Source: Acorus gramineus (taxonomy: Eukaryota > Streptophyta > Magnoliopsida > Acorales > Acoraceae). From it: a stretch of 64,000 nucleotides of DNA. A model generated the notes under the pieces. It had not been told where the DNA came from. It worked only from the letters and a program-made list of their open reading frames with translations, and ran no database searches. The translations under genes and the position numbers were made by a program. This document shows positions 25,201 to 36,925 of the stretch, in pieces (positions within the stretch are counted from its first letter, which is position 1; every line of letters starts with the position of its first letter). The stretch spans positions 14,658,607 through 14,722,606 of the forward strand of contig CM060854.1 of NCBI GenBank assembly GCA_030737835.1, read 5' to 3'.

Positions 25201-28200
25201 TAGCCCTGCTTTTATTGTCTGTGGGTCATTCTGGTTGCTTGTGTATGATATATTATTGACCTCCTGTGTAGATTCTGATATTTTATATACACTTGCCGCG
25301 TACCGGGGACGCCCGGGGCGTGACAAAAGTTGGTATCAGAGCCTGGTCCTGTCAGAGCCAATGGTCTTCTTTCGTAGAGATGAGTCCTAGGATTTTGATA
25401 TGAGTATTCTGATCCTAGTGTCTGGTTTTCTTAGGATTGCTGATATGTCTCCTCGTGGAGGACGGCGCGGACATGGTCCCTCTCGACCTTTGGAGGTTTC
25501 CGGACCTACCGGAGGCGAGGATGCTACTGGAGAGTCCACGGCTGTGAGGCCAGGATCGGCGCAGGAGCCTCCCGCACGGGAACGTGCGTTCGCTCGGATA
25601 GCGGATTTGGTGGAGACTCGGATCAAGGCACTGGAGGCCCAGACCAGAGTGTTGGTAGAGCAGGCACGGGAGATCCGGGAGCTGAGGGCGGCCCGTGATG
25701 CAGTTCCACAGGTCCCCTTGGTAGCAGATCCGTCTGTGGTACCCGAAGTACCCCAGTCCCCGTGGTGATTCCAGCGGCGAGGGTTCAGATCCCCTGGCGA
25801 GGGAGGTGGGCTAGAGGCTGCAGCGCGGGTGCAGCAGAGTGGCCTCGCAGCCTTTCTGAAGCTCCATCCTCCCGAGTTCTATGGCCAGTTGGCGGATCCC
25901 CTTGCCCCAGAGCGATGGTTGATGGAGGTGGAGGTGATCTTCTCGACCATGCTTTGCTCAGATCGCCAGCGAGTCTCCTGGCCACCTTCATGCTGAAGGG
26001 TAGCGCTGCCGACTGGTGGGCTACCCGAGTGGTGGACATTCCAGAGGGAGTGGAGCAGCTTTCTTGGGCAGGATTCCGGAGGTATTTCCTGGAGGAGTAC
26101 TTCCCGTTCTCGGCGCGGCAGATCGTGGTGCAGGAGTTTGAGCGGTTGACGCAGGGCTCTATGTCTGTCGCCGACTACTCCACGCGCTTCACGAGGCTAT
26201 CCAGATTCGCTCCAGCCTTGGTGATGGACGAAGAGGCGCGGTGCCGCCGTTTCGAGCTTGGTCTCTGCAGCGCCATTCGGGTGCATGTCTCCTCCCAGGC
26301 TTTCTCGAGGTTCTCAGACTTGGTGTCTCGGGCGAAGACAGTCGAGCGAGACCTCGGGATCATCGTAGGGGTTCCGACCCCTTCTGCAGATCAGGGTCCT
26401 TCCGGGAGTCGGGACCAGGGGCAGCGCAAGAGGAGGAGGCCCCGTTTCGATCAGTCAGCGGCTGCCTCTCCTCCAGCTGATGTGGTGCCAGAGTGGGATC
26501 CAGCACCCATTGCGGCAGTGCCCATTCAGTCCAGGCTGCCGGAGAAGCGGCGCTGTTTCCATTGTCAGCGCATCGGGCATATCAGATACAATTGCCCTGA
26601 TGCTGGCCGACCCCGAGTGCTACCTCAGCAGCGGCAGCCGGCGAGGCGTGCTCCTGCTCCTCTGCCGCAGTTTGCTCAAGGCAGGGTTGCAGCGCTTTCG
26701 GCTGAGGAGGCGCAGGTTTCGGGCGTCATGGTTCGAGGTAATGTTTTGTTCCCTAGCTCCCTATGAATATATGTGTGTTGATTGCTGTTAAGCATGTGTG
26801 TATTATCTCGATGAGCGGGTAATGAGTGTGGTTGTTCGAGTTAAAGAGGCCGGGTTGTAGCCGTCCTGGCAGGAGGCTCTCATCCGTAGGTACCGCCGAT
26901 GCAGTCGGAGGGGTACTGATCGTGGGAGTGTGTCAGGTAGGGGCTAACCCGGAAATGGATTAATGGATGGTGTCGCGAGCGTGGAATCGCTCTCCCCTTC
27001 GTTGGATCCGCGTAGTACAGCCCCGGCGTTAGACAGGCTCCCGGTCAGAGGACCAGGCGAGCTACGGAGCGGGGAGAGGCTACCGGTGGACCAGGGGTAG
27101 AGAGCAGTCTAAGTCTCTCCCAAAGTCCCAATATGTCTCCTGATGGGAGTGAGGGTGTGGATGAGACAAAGACGCGTCACCTCGTGACCCAAATTGCTGT
27201 TCGACCATTCCCGCGGAGGTTGGGTCCGGTCTTGAGATGGATGTTGAAGGATATCGATGGGTGATTATCTAGATGTAGGTGATCAAGTGCGGTTAGTGGT
27301 GCTCTTTAAAATGATGTCTTCTTCTAGTGTTCCTTTCTGGATTAAGGGGCCTTGTGAGGTCAGCGTTGAAACCCGGGCTAGGGTACTTCGTGTTCCTTGT
27401 TTGGTTGTCGGGGTATCCTATATCGGGATTTCATGGTGCCCTCCCGAGGTTTCTTTTCCCAGGCAAGGGATACCATGGAAGCATCAGATGGATGAAAGAT
27501 CAAGTGTGAGTTTTGGTTGGTGGTTAAGGCCTTTTGGGCTGAGTGATTTCTGGTAAAGGCATATCTGTGGACCCGGGCAAGACGCTCGTCGCGTCTTATT
27601 GGCGTCGACCGTCGAACCCTGCTAGGATTCGGAGCTTCCCGAGTTTGGCGGGTTATTGCAGGAAGCTTGACGAGGGTCTCTCGAAGATAGCTGTTCCTCT
27701 TAACCGCCTTACTTGGAAGGATGTCCGGTTCGAGTGGTCCCCGTCTTGCGAGGAGAGCTTCCTGGAGTTTTATCGGAGGCTCACCTCAGCGCCAATTCTT
27801 ACCTCTCCGTCTTGGAGTGGTGGGTTCGCAGTTGGATAAAGGTGTCCACGATCCTGCTCACGTCATCCCGTTCGAGCCGCTCGTCTCTGAGCCGGACAGT
27901 CATTCGTGGAGCAGTCGATTGAGATCATGGACCGCCGCGTGAGGAGGCTCTGCACCAAGACCGTCCAGTTGGTCGAGGTGCGATGGCAGCACCGTTCCGG
28001 TGTTAAGGACACTTAGGAGCTCAAGGATGCCAGGTGTGACGCGTATCCGCATCTTTTCTCCTCCTAGATGTTTTTGCATATTTTGAGGACAAAATTTCCT
28101 AAGGGGGGAAGAATGTTATATATGTCACTTTTAGCCTGCTGGTAACCGTTGGAGCGTTCTGGCAGTTTTTCGTTTTTTTCGGTTTTCGATCGGAACCGCT

Positions 28201-31200
28201 AATTTTTGGACTGTTAGCTATCGTCCTGAGTTAGAGGACTCCGATTGGAAATCTAACTGCATATTTGGTGTCCTGGTGCCATTTTAGGCCTCTCACGAAA
28301 ATTTCGTTGAATTCCGGTAACGTTTCTGAAATTTCACAGTTCCGGGGCGTATCTGGGTTTTTAAGTCGCTTGCTATATAAGTGAAATCTAAAAATCAGCT
28401 TGGCACTATTCATCATCTCCTTCCTTGAGCTCTCTCTCTCCCCTTCTCATTTTTCTTGCATTTGAGCCCTTAGACCCCTCAAAGCTTAAAACCCAAAACC
28501 TAGGAAGTGTAGATCGGGTCCCGATCTACACTCCGGTGCTTTCAAATCCGGATTCCGGCGAGATTTGCCCCTCCGTCCCCCCTCTCTTCTCCTCTGTTTT
28601 GGCCCATTTCGGTGGTGGAGGTAGATCCGGGCGTTGGAAACCTTTTGGGAGAGGTTTCGGTGCGCGGAGAGCAACCGGATTTCCTTTCCTCCCCTTGGTA
28701 AACCTCTTTTTCCTCTCTTTCTTGCTTAGATGTATGCTAGGAGGGTGGAAATGGGGTTGGGTGGCGGTCGGCGGCGGTGGGTGGCCGTCGGAGGGCTGTG
28801 GGAGGTGGTCGGAGGCTGTGGTGGTGGTCGGAGGTGGGTGGAAGAGGAGCTCGGGCTGGCAGGCTGCTGTCTCGGGCAGGGCAGCAGCGCAGGGTGGTGC
28901 AGGCGCAGTGGCTGGCGCGCGAGTGCACGCGTGCGTGCGCTCGGGCGGTGCTGGGGGCCAGCAGGGCTGGGCGTGCGGGCGCTCGGCTGGCGCTGGGGGC
29001 CAGCAGGGCTGGGCGTGCGCGCTGGGCAGGCTGGCAGGGCTAGCTCGGGTAGGCTGGGAGCAAGTGCACTAGTTTGCCGGGCGCGCGAGCGCGTGCGCGC
29101 GGGTGCGCGCGCGGGCGTGCGCTCGGGGGGTGCAGGGAGATGCGTGCGGGTAGGCTAGCTGGGCTGTGCGCACTGGCAGGCCGGCGAGCAGGCAGGGCGC
29201 GCAGGCGAGCAGGGCAGGGGCGCTCGGGCACCAGGCGGGCAGTGCCCCGGGCGTGCAGGCGAGCGGTGCTCGGGCCACTCGGCGACGCGCGCAGGCAGGC
29301 AACGCGGGCAGTAGCGTGGGCAGGATGGCAGGCGCGCTGGGCGCGTGTTGCGCGTGCGTGCGCGTGGGCGCTGGGTGAGGGTCCCGGGTGCTGGGTCGCG
29401 GGTACCGGGTGCTGGCCGAGGGTGCTGGGCACCGCTGTGGGGCGTGCGCGCGGTGTGGGAGCTGGTGGTGCGCGCCGAGTGCGCGCGGGGCGGAGCTGGC
29501 GGTGCGCGCGGGGTGCGCGCGGGGCGGAGCTGGCGGTGCGCGCGGGGTGAGGCGCTGGGCGCGCGGGGCGTGCGGTGTGCGCGCGTGGTGTGCGCGGGAA
29601 GCGCGGGGGTGCGCGCGGGCTGCTGCGGCAGGGCGCAGTGGGCGCGGTGCACCGGGTGGCTCGGCTGCGGGTCCAGGGCGGCGGGCAGGGGCCCGGCGGC
29701 GCCTGGGCGCGCGGGCTGAGGCGCGGCGGCGCACCCGAGGGGTCGGGTGGCCGTCCGGGTGGTTGCCGGTGGTGCGAGAGTGAGCCGGAGTGCTCGGGCT
29801 AGCGTGCGTACGTGCCGTATGTACATTTGCCCGAGTATGGGGTATTTTTAGAGTATGTTTAATGTATTTTTGGGTATTTTGGGGTAATTGTGGATTTTAC
29901 TCACCGTATAAATGCCTGTCTTGCAGATCTTGACGGACGGTCGCGCGACGACCCGGATTTCGGTGAGTGGGACAATCCAACCCAGTAGAGAGGTGTTGTA
30001 CACACTTGGGCGTATACCGACCTCTCCTGGGGCACCATGGATGAATATTGGCATGTTGTAATTTGTATATCATGCGAGCATGATTTAATTGTAGAATGCA
30101 TGTTACCCTAGACTTTGCATGTTAGGGACTTGCACCCTTACGATATGTGTATGAGCCGTGCACCATGTCCCCTGTTTCCATGCTAGGAAGCCCGACCGAT
30201 GCATGTGCCCTACTAGTTTATTTATTAAATTAAATGCTAGTAAATGTTAAATTGCATGTTATAGTGAATATTATAGGGAGGGGCCTTGCGAGGACAGCGG
30301 TGAGACCCCGGTTAGGGTACACCGTGTTCCTTGTTTGGTTGTCGGGGTGCCCTATAACGGGGACTCACGCTGCCCTCCCGAGTTTCTTTCCCCCAATGAT
30401 ATTCCACCCTTGTTATAACTGTTATGCATGTTCCCCGCATCTTAGTTATGCGCCTGGTGGTGTTCTGAGGAATTCAGGACATTAGAGTTGTTAGGATGTG
30501 CTGTCTGCAGATCCGAGTGGATCATATGCGATGGATAGGCTGTTCTGTTCCCTTCGTTGGATCTGTGTAGAGACTACCTCAGCGTTAGACAGGTTGTCCC
30601 GTGCAGGGGCTCCCATTAGTAGGCGCCTCCTGATTTGGTAGAAGGACTGTGCTGAACGTGGGAGTGGCCAAACGACCTACGGAGTGAGGAGAGACTATCG
30701 GTGGACCAAGGGTGACCAACAGCCTAGTCAGTCCCAAGAGCCTAGGTCACCTATTGAGGGTGAGGGTGTGGGTATGGTGGGCCGGCGATGTGGCGACCCA
30801 CTGGATTGTAAGTCCCAATATCCTTGGTCACCCATTGAGGGTGAGGGTGAGGGTGTAGCGTGTTGGCTGAAGCGACCCGCTGGTTTTGTGCAGTTAGTCC
30901 CAATATCCTTGGTCACCCATTGAGGGTGAGGGTGAGGGTGTAGTGGGTTGGCGGTAGCGACCCACTAGGTTGCGGAATTGTTATCTTTTGTGGTTTTGGT
31001 AATGAGATTGTGGATTTTAAGGATTTCCTGGTTGTGGTCAATATTGTCTGTGATGCATGGGTTGTGCCGTTCACTGAGCGTGTGGCTCACCCCTCGCACA
31101 ATATTTTTCTTCAGTGTCATCTGAGTCGGATCTGGAGGAGGAGCTCCCCGAGGGACTTCATCAGTAGCGGAGTAGCGCCACGTCCCGTGAGTTTCAGAGG

Positions 31201-33715
31201 CTATCAGCATCCCTTGAGCTTGTATGTATTATTTTCCGTGCTTGGGCACGCGTTTTGTGTTGTATTTGGATGTCTTTGTATGTATATTGGCTCTCACAGG
31301 ACATGTGATTATGTATGGAGTCTGTAGTGTGTTTTAATTACAGATTCAGTCTTAGCTTCCGCATTTGGTGTATATATCATGTCAGCCCTGCTTTTATTGT
31401 CTGTGTGTCATTCTGGTTGCTTGTGTATGATATATTATTGACCTCCTGTGTAGATTCTGATATTTTATATACACTTGCCGCGTACCAGGGACGCCCGGGG
31501 CGTGACATATTATGGTGATAAATGATATAAATGAAAAATGTTATGACTTTGTTACATTTTTACTAATATAAACTTGTCTCTTACATGAAAAGTTATCCAT
31601 AGAAGAGATTGAACCAACACTGATAGAGCTGCAGCAGCTGGGGGTAAGGGCCTCTGCACGTATTGATACTGAAAATGAAGAAGAAACGTCTGAAAAAAAT
31701 GAAGAAGGTTTGACTGGTAGTACTAAAAATGGTGGTGGGGAGACTTCATCAGAAAATGAGGAATCCAATGAAAAAAATGAGAATAACCCGTCAGGTGAAG
31801 TGCAGTTTGGCGACTCTGCAATTGAACATCAGAGTGAAGGAATACAGATAAGCAACTTGTCACCAGATAATGTTAAAAAAACTCTTACTATGGAAGCCCT
31901 AGAAGAAGAAAACACAAACCTCAAAATAACAGTAGCAGCACATGGGATTGACATGCTGAGAATTATGGCAGATAACAGTAGTAAGAGTTTCAGGTTGAGA
32001 ACAAGTGCCCGCAATTTAGATTGCCTTTTCAAGAAATGTGGTTTACTAAGGAGAAAGATCCGTGGGTTAAATCAACAGATAGGAAAGTTGAAAATTGTGA
32101 AAACTAAATTGAAAAAAAATGTCAGTCTAAGAGATGATGACATAAAAGGTTACAAAGATCGAGAAAAAGGATATCTGAGTGTCATTGCAAAACAGAAACA
32201 AATAATCTCTGACATGGAAGACGATGCCTCGGTGCATGACATTACCCAGAAGACAGCTTTGGATGCAGAGATCATGAGTCTGAAAGAACTGATCACTGAG
32301 AAAGAGAACATAATAGCACAGCAGTTTGTACTGCTAGATTTCCTTCAGACACAATACCCATCACAGGAAGCAAAACCCCTTGATGTGATTCCACTTAAGT
32401 CATATACACCAGATATTCAATATGTGGAGGTGGACATGGGAGAAGCAACACATGAAAAAAAAAGCAGACAAGGTCAATGGTTAGAAGAATCAAGATGAGG
32501 GATAGGAAAGCACCCCTGGACCCTGAATTTCAATACTCTGATGCTAGAAAAAGAGCCAAAAGAGTGGCTATTGGAGCTCCACAAGAGAAAAAAAACCAAA
32601 AAACAGAAATTTAGTTTCAGAATTCCAAAAAATAATGTATCCAAGGCACTGGGACAAAAAGATGTCAAGATATTGAGGCAAATAGTTGGCCTCACCTCTG
32701 GAAGGTAATTTTACTGTCATAAATTGTTCTGAATATCACTTCTTCAATAGTTGTTAAATGTAACCTGTTTTGTATATGCAGTGGACCAATTTGGCAAGGG
32801 AGGCTTTCAGTTATACATTTTGAGGATATCATGTCTATAGTAAAAGAGGATGAAATTTCCAGTAATGTGAGTATTTACTTATAAATGTAACAACTATTGA
32901 GTAAATGTAACAATTGTGAATATTACAAACTATATGTAACATATAATGTATTTACTTGTAATTTCTTAGGTCATTGATGGGTATACAGAAATCTTATATG
33001 ATGAGCAAGGAGTTCCAATGCGGATCAACCGATCTTCATTTTTCGTTTCTGCAAACATCTCTCAGTCACTGCAAAATGAAAAACAGCGTCACCTCTTCAA
33101 GGTGCTAGTGAAAGAAAGGATAGATCTCAGTCTGTATCAATACATACACTTCCCTCTGCATAATAAAGGGCATTGGACTTTGGCTGTGTATGACATAGTT
33201 GAAAACATATGGAGACACTACAATTCACTACTTCAGGAGTATGCAGACATGGACACGCATTTGCAGATGGTTAACAAATTGGTAATCACTACTTAAATTT
33301 TCTGACCATATATATGTTTAACTTAATTTAACTTCTCATGCATATACATTATAATTTACAGATGGACACATTCATTGAACATTATGAAGGAATTGAACCT
33401 GGACAGATCATCTCTGTTCAGAATGCACCGCAGCAGCCTGATTTTTCGTAAGTTCATTCACTTTGTTAGGTAATTTCATTATATATTAAAGGAACATACT
33501 GATTCAAATTTTTTTTTAACTGCAGCATAGAGTGCGGAATTGTGGTCATACATGTAATGACTCAGTATGCCTTTCAAGCAGATATATCATCGGTAATGAC
33601 TCGCCAGATGTGCAGTAGTACCAGAGCCCAACTAATACATAAGTTCATCAACGACAGGAAAAGGACGTACACAGAAGAGGATCACAAGTTGTTTTCATTG
33701 AATATTGATGATTGA
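19258..33715 (+). CDS. MULE-borne Ulp1 (SUMO-protease-like C48) cysteine protease gene
   Basis: Nine phase-consistent exons: 19258-19270, 20341-20685, 20778-21124, 21213-21347, 31593-32704, 32782-32866, 32970-33281, 33362-33447, 33526-33715 (874 codons plus stop). Ulp1 proteases cleave SUMO or related modifiers. Catalytic residues visible near the C-terminus: H in KGHWTLAVYD with the following D, Q in SVQNAPQQ, and C in SIECGIVV. Exons 2-4 hold a globular domain (FKIGGKALKITLTKIDVILG) resembling the PMD/DUF1985-type domains of transposon Ulp1 proteins. Exon 5 is acidic and then coiled-coil. Within exon 5 the frame shifts at an A run near 32454 and returns at another near 32583. Intron 4 (21348-31592) contains the LTR retrotransposon. 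The host role is unknown; in MULEs it travels as cargo. Confidence 0.8.
19540..20290 (+). repeat. minisatellite in intron 1 of the Ulp1 gene
   Basis: Units of about 103 bp contain AAATGTAACAAAATATTAAA, TGTGCTGTTGAAAATGTGAC, ATTTGCAATCTAAATGTAAC and AGATTGTATTAGGTTTCGGA. Clear unit starts (GATTAAATGTAAC) are at about 19712, 19815 and 19962, with more diverged units on both sides. Every unit has several copies of TGTAAC or its relatives. Confidence 0.85.
21783..25325 (+). repeat. 5' LTR
   Basis: 3,543 bp, TG...CA ends. A TATA-like TTTATAA is at 22045-22051 (TATATAA at the same place in the 3' LTR), so transcription probably starts near 22075. A GC-rich core lies at about 22560-23640 and includes five 34-bp units starting at 23217. 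CTTGCAGATCTTGACGG at about 23746 resembles a 3' splice site and is shared by all LTR copies here. At 24555-24790 a roughly 85-bp unit with GGGTGAGGGTGAGGG repeats three times. Confidence 0.95.
25331..25342 (+). other. primer-binding site for initiator Met-tRNA
   Basis: TGGTATCAGAGC starts five bases after the 5' LTR end. It is complementary to the 3' end of plant initiator Met-tRNA and is the usual minus-strand primer site in plant Ty3/gypsy elements. Confidence 0.95.
25442..26766 (+). pseudogene. gag remnant with CCHC zinc knuckle, frameshifted
   Basis: Nucleocapsid/capsid precursor of the LTR element. The N-terminal part (MSPRGGRRGHGPSRP, about 25446-25768) runs in one frame. The capsid start (SGLAAFLKLHPPEFYGQL, about 25835) is in a second frame. 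The main capsid (TFMLKGSAADWW to VERDLGIIVG, 25980-26390) and the zinc knuckle CFHCQRIGHIRYNCP (about 26552-26596) are in a third. The order matches Tekay gag (retrotransposon gag domain, then CCHC). At least two frameshifts make it non-functional. The reading ends at 26766, before any protease. Confidence 0.9.
26820..27500 (+). repeat. LTR-derived segment inside the retrotransposon interior
   Basis: Where protease and RT should lie, the sequence matches LTR material in the same orientation. 26885-27290 follows the reverse complement of the solo LTR at about 7470-7890: TAGGTACC(G/A)CCGATGCAG, CCCCTTCGTTGGATCCG, then GTGAGGGTGTGGATGA. 27346-27465 follows the LTR block at 24110-24220 (TTCCTTGTTTGGTTGTCGGG). 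The copy is diverged from the flanking LTRs, so it came from another family member by rearrangement. Confidence 0.85.
27500..28075 (+). pseudogene. pol remnant fused to chromodomain relic
   Basis: 27500-27830 encodes the RT-RNase H junction (ISGKGISVDPGKTLVASYWR to SWSGGFAV), homologous to 615-900 in the window. At about 27832 it jumps directly to the post-integrase tail (VHDPAHVIPFEPLV) followed by a chromodomain-like stretch (IEIMDRRVRRLCTKTVQLVE and VRWQH) with an in-frame stop before the end. Thus RNase H and the whole integrase are deleted. The chromodomain identifies the family as a chromovirus. Confidence 0.85.
28101..28113 (+). other. polypurine tract
   Basis: AAGGGGGGAAGAA immediately precedes the TGTTATAT start of the 3' LTR. 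This is the plus-strand primer of reverse transcription, and its position fixes the LTR boundary. Confidence 0.95.
28114..31507 (+). repeat. 3' LTR
   Basis: 3,394 bp, matching the 5' LTR nearly throughout. Length differences sit in the GC-rich core (about 28860-29815): three rather than five 34-bp units at 29459-29560, and an extra copy of a GGGGCCAGCAGGGCTGGGCG segment near 28960-29015. TATATAA is at 28374-28380. The three 85-bp units with GGGTGAGGG runs are at about 30725-30965. Confidence 0.95.
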
Positions 33716-34624
33716 ACTCTTAGAGTTTTGTTGTGTCTGTCTGTAAATCGAACAAATAGCAATTTTGGATGTAAACAGCTTATAACAAATGTTTTGGGAG
33801 CCATGAAATGAAAATATAGATATATTTTGTCTGATGCTAAGTTGGGATTTACTATTCATGTGTTTCCATGAACAACATGTGTTGTAATAACGTTCATGTA
33901 ATATAACAGTCAATTAACAATGCAAAGCATGTTACTGTGTATATGTAAATGTAACAAGCCAACAATGTCACAATCTGGGTATAGTAAATGTAATTACATA
34001 ATTAAATTGTGACAGATACCTCTAATGCAACCGACTTGTAATTTGATTGTTTTAGGGATAGACTCTGTTACATATGATTAAAATTGTTACATTTCTCTAT
34101 GTAACGAAAAGCTCAGAGTGATTCAAAGTACAACATAATATTGAATATTAAATCTGGAATCTACAAATTGATAAATCACTTATGCATCAATATGAATTTA
34201 AAAATGTGACAGATGTCTCTGATGCAATCAGTTAATAACTCGATTGTAATACAGGTACACACAACACAAATACACACTGTTACATATCATTAAAATTGTT
34301 ACATCTTCTATATGTAACAAAAAACCCAGAGTGATTCATATTATAACATAATATTGAATATTAAATCAAGCAACTACAAAACAGACTTCACTTATGCATC
34401 AATATGAATTTCAAAAGGGACAGATGTCTCTGATACAATCAATTAATAACTCGAATGTAATACAAGTACACACTATCAATGAATTAATATTTGTTACATC
34501 TTCAAATGTAACAACAACCCAAGACTGATACATTGTTACATTATTGTGGAAATTAAACCTGAAAAATATAAAAAGAAAATCAATTGAGTCAGAACAAAAC
34601 TTATGTATCGATCTGCACATTGCT
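33716..34624. repeat. tail-to-tail spacer of the MULE with ~200-bp tandem repeats
   Basis: Between the Ulp1 stop and the transposase stop lie three diverged copies of a unit of about 200 bp. They begin at about 34011, 34208 and 34419 (GACAGATGTCTCTGATGCAA), and each holds TTAAAATTGTTACAT and ATGTAACAAAAA inverted motifs and ACTTATGCATCAATATGAAT. No gene is seen. The paired GTTACA/TGTAAC words could form hairpins or bind a protein. Confidence 0.8.
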
Positions 34625-36925
34625 TTATGTATTCTTCACGTGCTTAGTCTTCGACCTGTAAACCTTTGCTGCCTTCCTTTTTGTCGGTGGTCGCCCTTTG
34701 CTTCGAACTTTTTTAGGTGAATGTACACATCTAACCGGCGATGGTGTTACGCCAACAGAACTGCAGTTAGCATTCGCAGATGAAAAATGCAACAAAGATT
34801 CCTGCAAAGAATCCATGTATTGTGTACAAAAGACATATTTTTCTTCAGATACAACTGCAGCATCCACAACAAATGAAAATTTGGAATATAATTCATTATG
34901 CCTCGACATGTGATCATTTGACATGTTGTCCAAATAACAATTCTTCAAAGCATTATGAATTCTTTTGATGCCCTTCCGCCAGCGATCCATAATGTAATAT
35001 GAAGAAACTACACTTGTGTTTGTATGTATCAAAACTTTAATACAATGCCTACATATGATACCCATGAACTCAAATAGACAACAAACACATCGAAACTCCT
35101 GTTTCAATTCATCAAACTTAACCTCATAAGCTGTTTTCTTTGTTGCTCCATCTTTGCCTTTTGAAACATCAGTGACAACAAAAGCTCTCACGCCATCTAA
35201 ATCCGAAACTTCTACCAAATTGCAAAAAATCAACCCCTTGATTTCATTCTGAAATTTCCTAAACATATCATGTGTATATGCTTCTTCAAACTGCCTCTCA
35301 AACCCAAAATCAGTAAGCAATGGAATGCTTGAGTTAACTGATTGAAAGTCAGCCCTTTCTTCCTTCTCAACCTTACTTCTCAGTGCATTATCGTATTGTT
35401 CCACAAATTGCTTCAAAGTCGTTTTTGAGTTCACATAGTCATCAAAAAAAGCATTCATACTTTCACTTCTCTGAGTAGTTGACATACCAGCCCAAAAGGT
35501 TTCTTTAACGTATACAGGAGCCCATCTTGTTCGGTCGTTGAATAGACATGTGAGCCAGACATTGTTGCTCAGACCATGATCCAAAATCATTTCCATCCAC
35601 TGCTTGTCGAAAACATCAGCAGTTAAAGACTCGTAAACTATTGCCTTCAAGCATTTCTTAATAACATCATAACTCTTGCAACTGCAAAAATGTATCGGGA
35701 AATTAATTGAAACCATTATAAATATGTAGAACTTCATCTGCAATCAAATGACAATGAATATTGCACTGCTAATAACATGACGTGAAATGTAACAATAATA
35801 AAATAAATGTAACAAAAAACAAGTAAAAATAACAAACCTGCCCAGTTTCTCAGGAATCTTCTTCATGATATGCCACAGGCACAATCTGTGGCGAGAATGA
35901 GGAAAAACCTCTAACACAGCCCCTTGTATGGCCTTGCATTGGTCAGTCACTATAGCATTTGGCATACGTCCATACATGCACTCCAACCATGCTTTAAATA
36001 ACCACACGTATGTTGCAGTATTTTCGTTGGATAATAGACCACATCCAAACAAGACCGATTGTCCATGATGGTTTACACCAACAAAAGGTGCAAATGGCAT
36101 ATCATACTTGTTCGTCAAATATGTTGAGTCAAATGAAATAACGTCTGAAAATGACTCATATAATGCTCGTGATCTCGCATCAGCCCAAAAAATATTTCTT
36201 ACTCTGAAATTCTCATCAAAATCAATAGCATGAAAAAAATTTGGATTTCGCTTTTGCATGCGCACGAAATAATCACAAACAGCTTGTGCATCGCCTCCAC
36301 CAAGCCTTCCAATTCTAGTTTTAGACAAGTAATTCCTTGCATCTCTCTCCTCATATGATATGCAATCGTATCCCCCAGCTTTAATAACAAGTGAATTAAA
36401 ACTTTTTGATGTTCTGATCCCTGCTTGGTCATTTATATCCAGCACTCTTTTTGAAAAAGGATCAATTTCCCTATGGCAAGCAAAATGCCGTGACTTAAGT
36501 GGACTCAAATGATGGTTATGACCTAAGACAACCTTTGAAATAACAAACAATTCTCCATCCTTCACATTAATGTTTATCCTAGCTCCGCACCCAGACTTGA
36601 TCGATGACCTACCACTGAAAACATTCCTCCCTGTGGAAACATGCTTCCCATTCCGACAACATGCAAGTGAAAAAAATCTTGGTCGCCCATTGTCATCCTT
36701 TTTACCGTGAATCTTCGCAATGCCAAAACCTTCACTGTGAGCAAAGTTTTTATAAAACATCCTAACATCATTTTCCGAGCAAAATGACATTCCAACACTT
36801 GGAACAATAACTTCAGTACTATGCTCATCAAAAACATCGATTTCACCTTCTAATGCACTGCCTTCCAAAGAAAATGTAGCAGATTCCCCTGCACAAGTAT
36901 CTACTTCACTGTTACATTTATGCAT
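34625..36925 (-). CDS. MULE transposase with FAR1 DNA-binding domain, intact
   Basis: Two exons, 36925-35838 and 35681-34625, join in phase (KLG-S-CKSYDV) into an open frame of 714 residues. Order: an acidic N-terminus; a FAR1-type zinc domain (SENDVRMFYKNFAHSEGFGI, CCRNGK, CGARININV, LGHNHHLSP); the MULE catalytic core with D in VISFDSTYLT, D in AIVTDQCKAI, a CLWHI motif, and E in TQRSESMNAFF; a SWIM zinc finger (CVCCLFEFMGIICRHCIKVL); and a basic C-terminus (KGRPPTKRKAAK). It would cut and paste the element by binding its terminal repeats. FAR1/FHY3 light-signalling factors descend from such transposases, but the setting between MULE ends argues for a transposon protein. No frameshift or stop was found. 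Confidence 0.9.

Larger units (their letters stand above)
21783..31507 (+). mobile_element. Tekay-like LTR retrotransposon, both LTRs, non-autonomous
   Basis: A 9,725-bp insertion with 5' LTR 21783-25325, primer-binding site, interior 25326-28113, polypurine tract and 3' LTR 28114-31507. Both LTRs begin TGTTATAT and end GTGACA. TATT directly abuts both sides; the expected fifth duplicated base is not clear. The interior keeps a broken gag, an LTR-like segment, a short pol remnant and a chromodomain relic; protease, most of RT, RNase H and integrase are gone. LTRs are very similar: about 420 bp from 23631 and 29804 differ by four substitutions, so the insertion is young. It lies in the same orientation as the host Ulp1 gene, wholly inside its intron 4. 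Confidence 0.95.

Noticed and set aside
34625-36925. Domesticated FAR1/FHY3 transcription factor
   Set aside because: It lies between MULE terminal repeats, next to a cargo Ulp1 gene, with an intact DDE core, so a transposase is the simpler reading.
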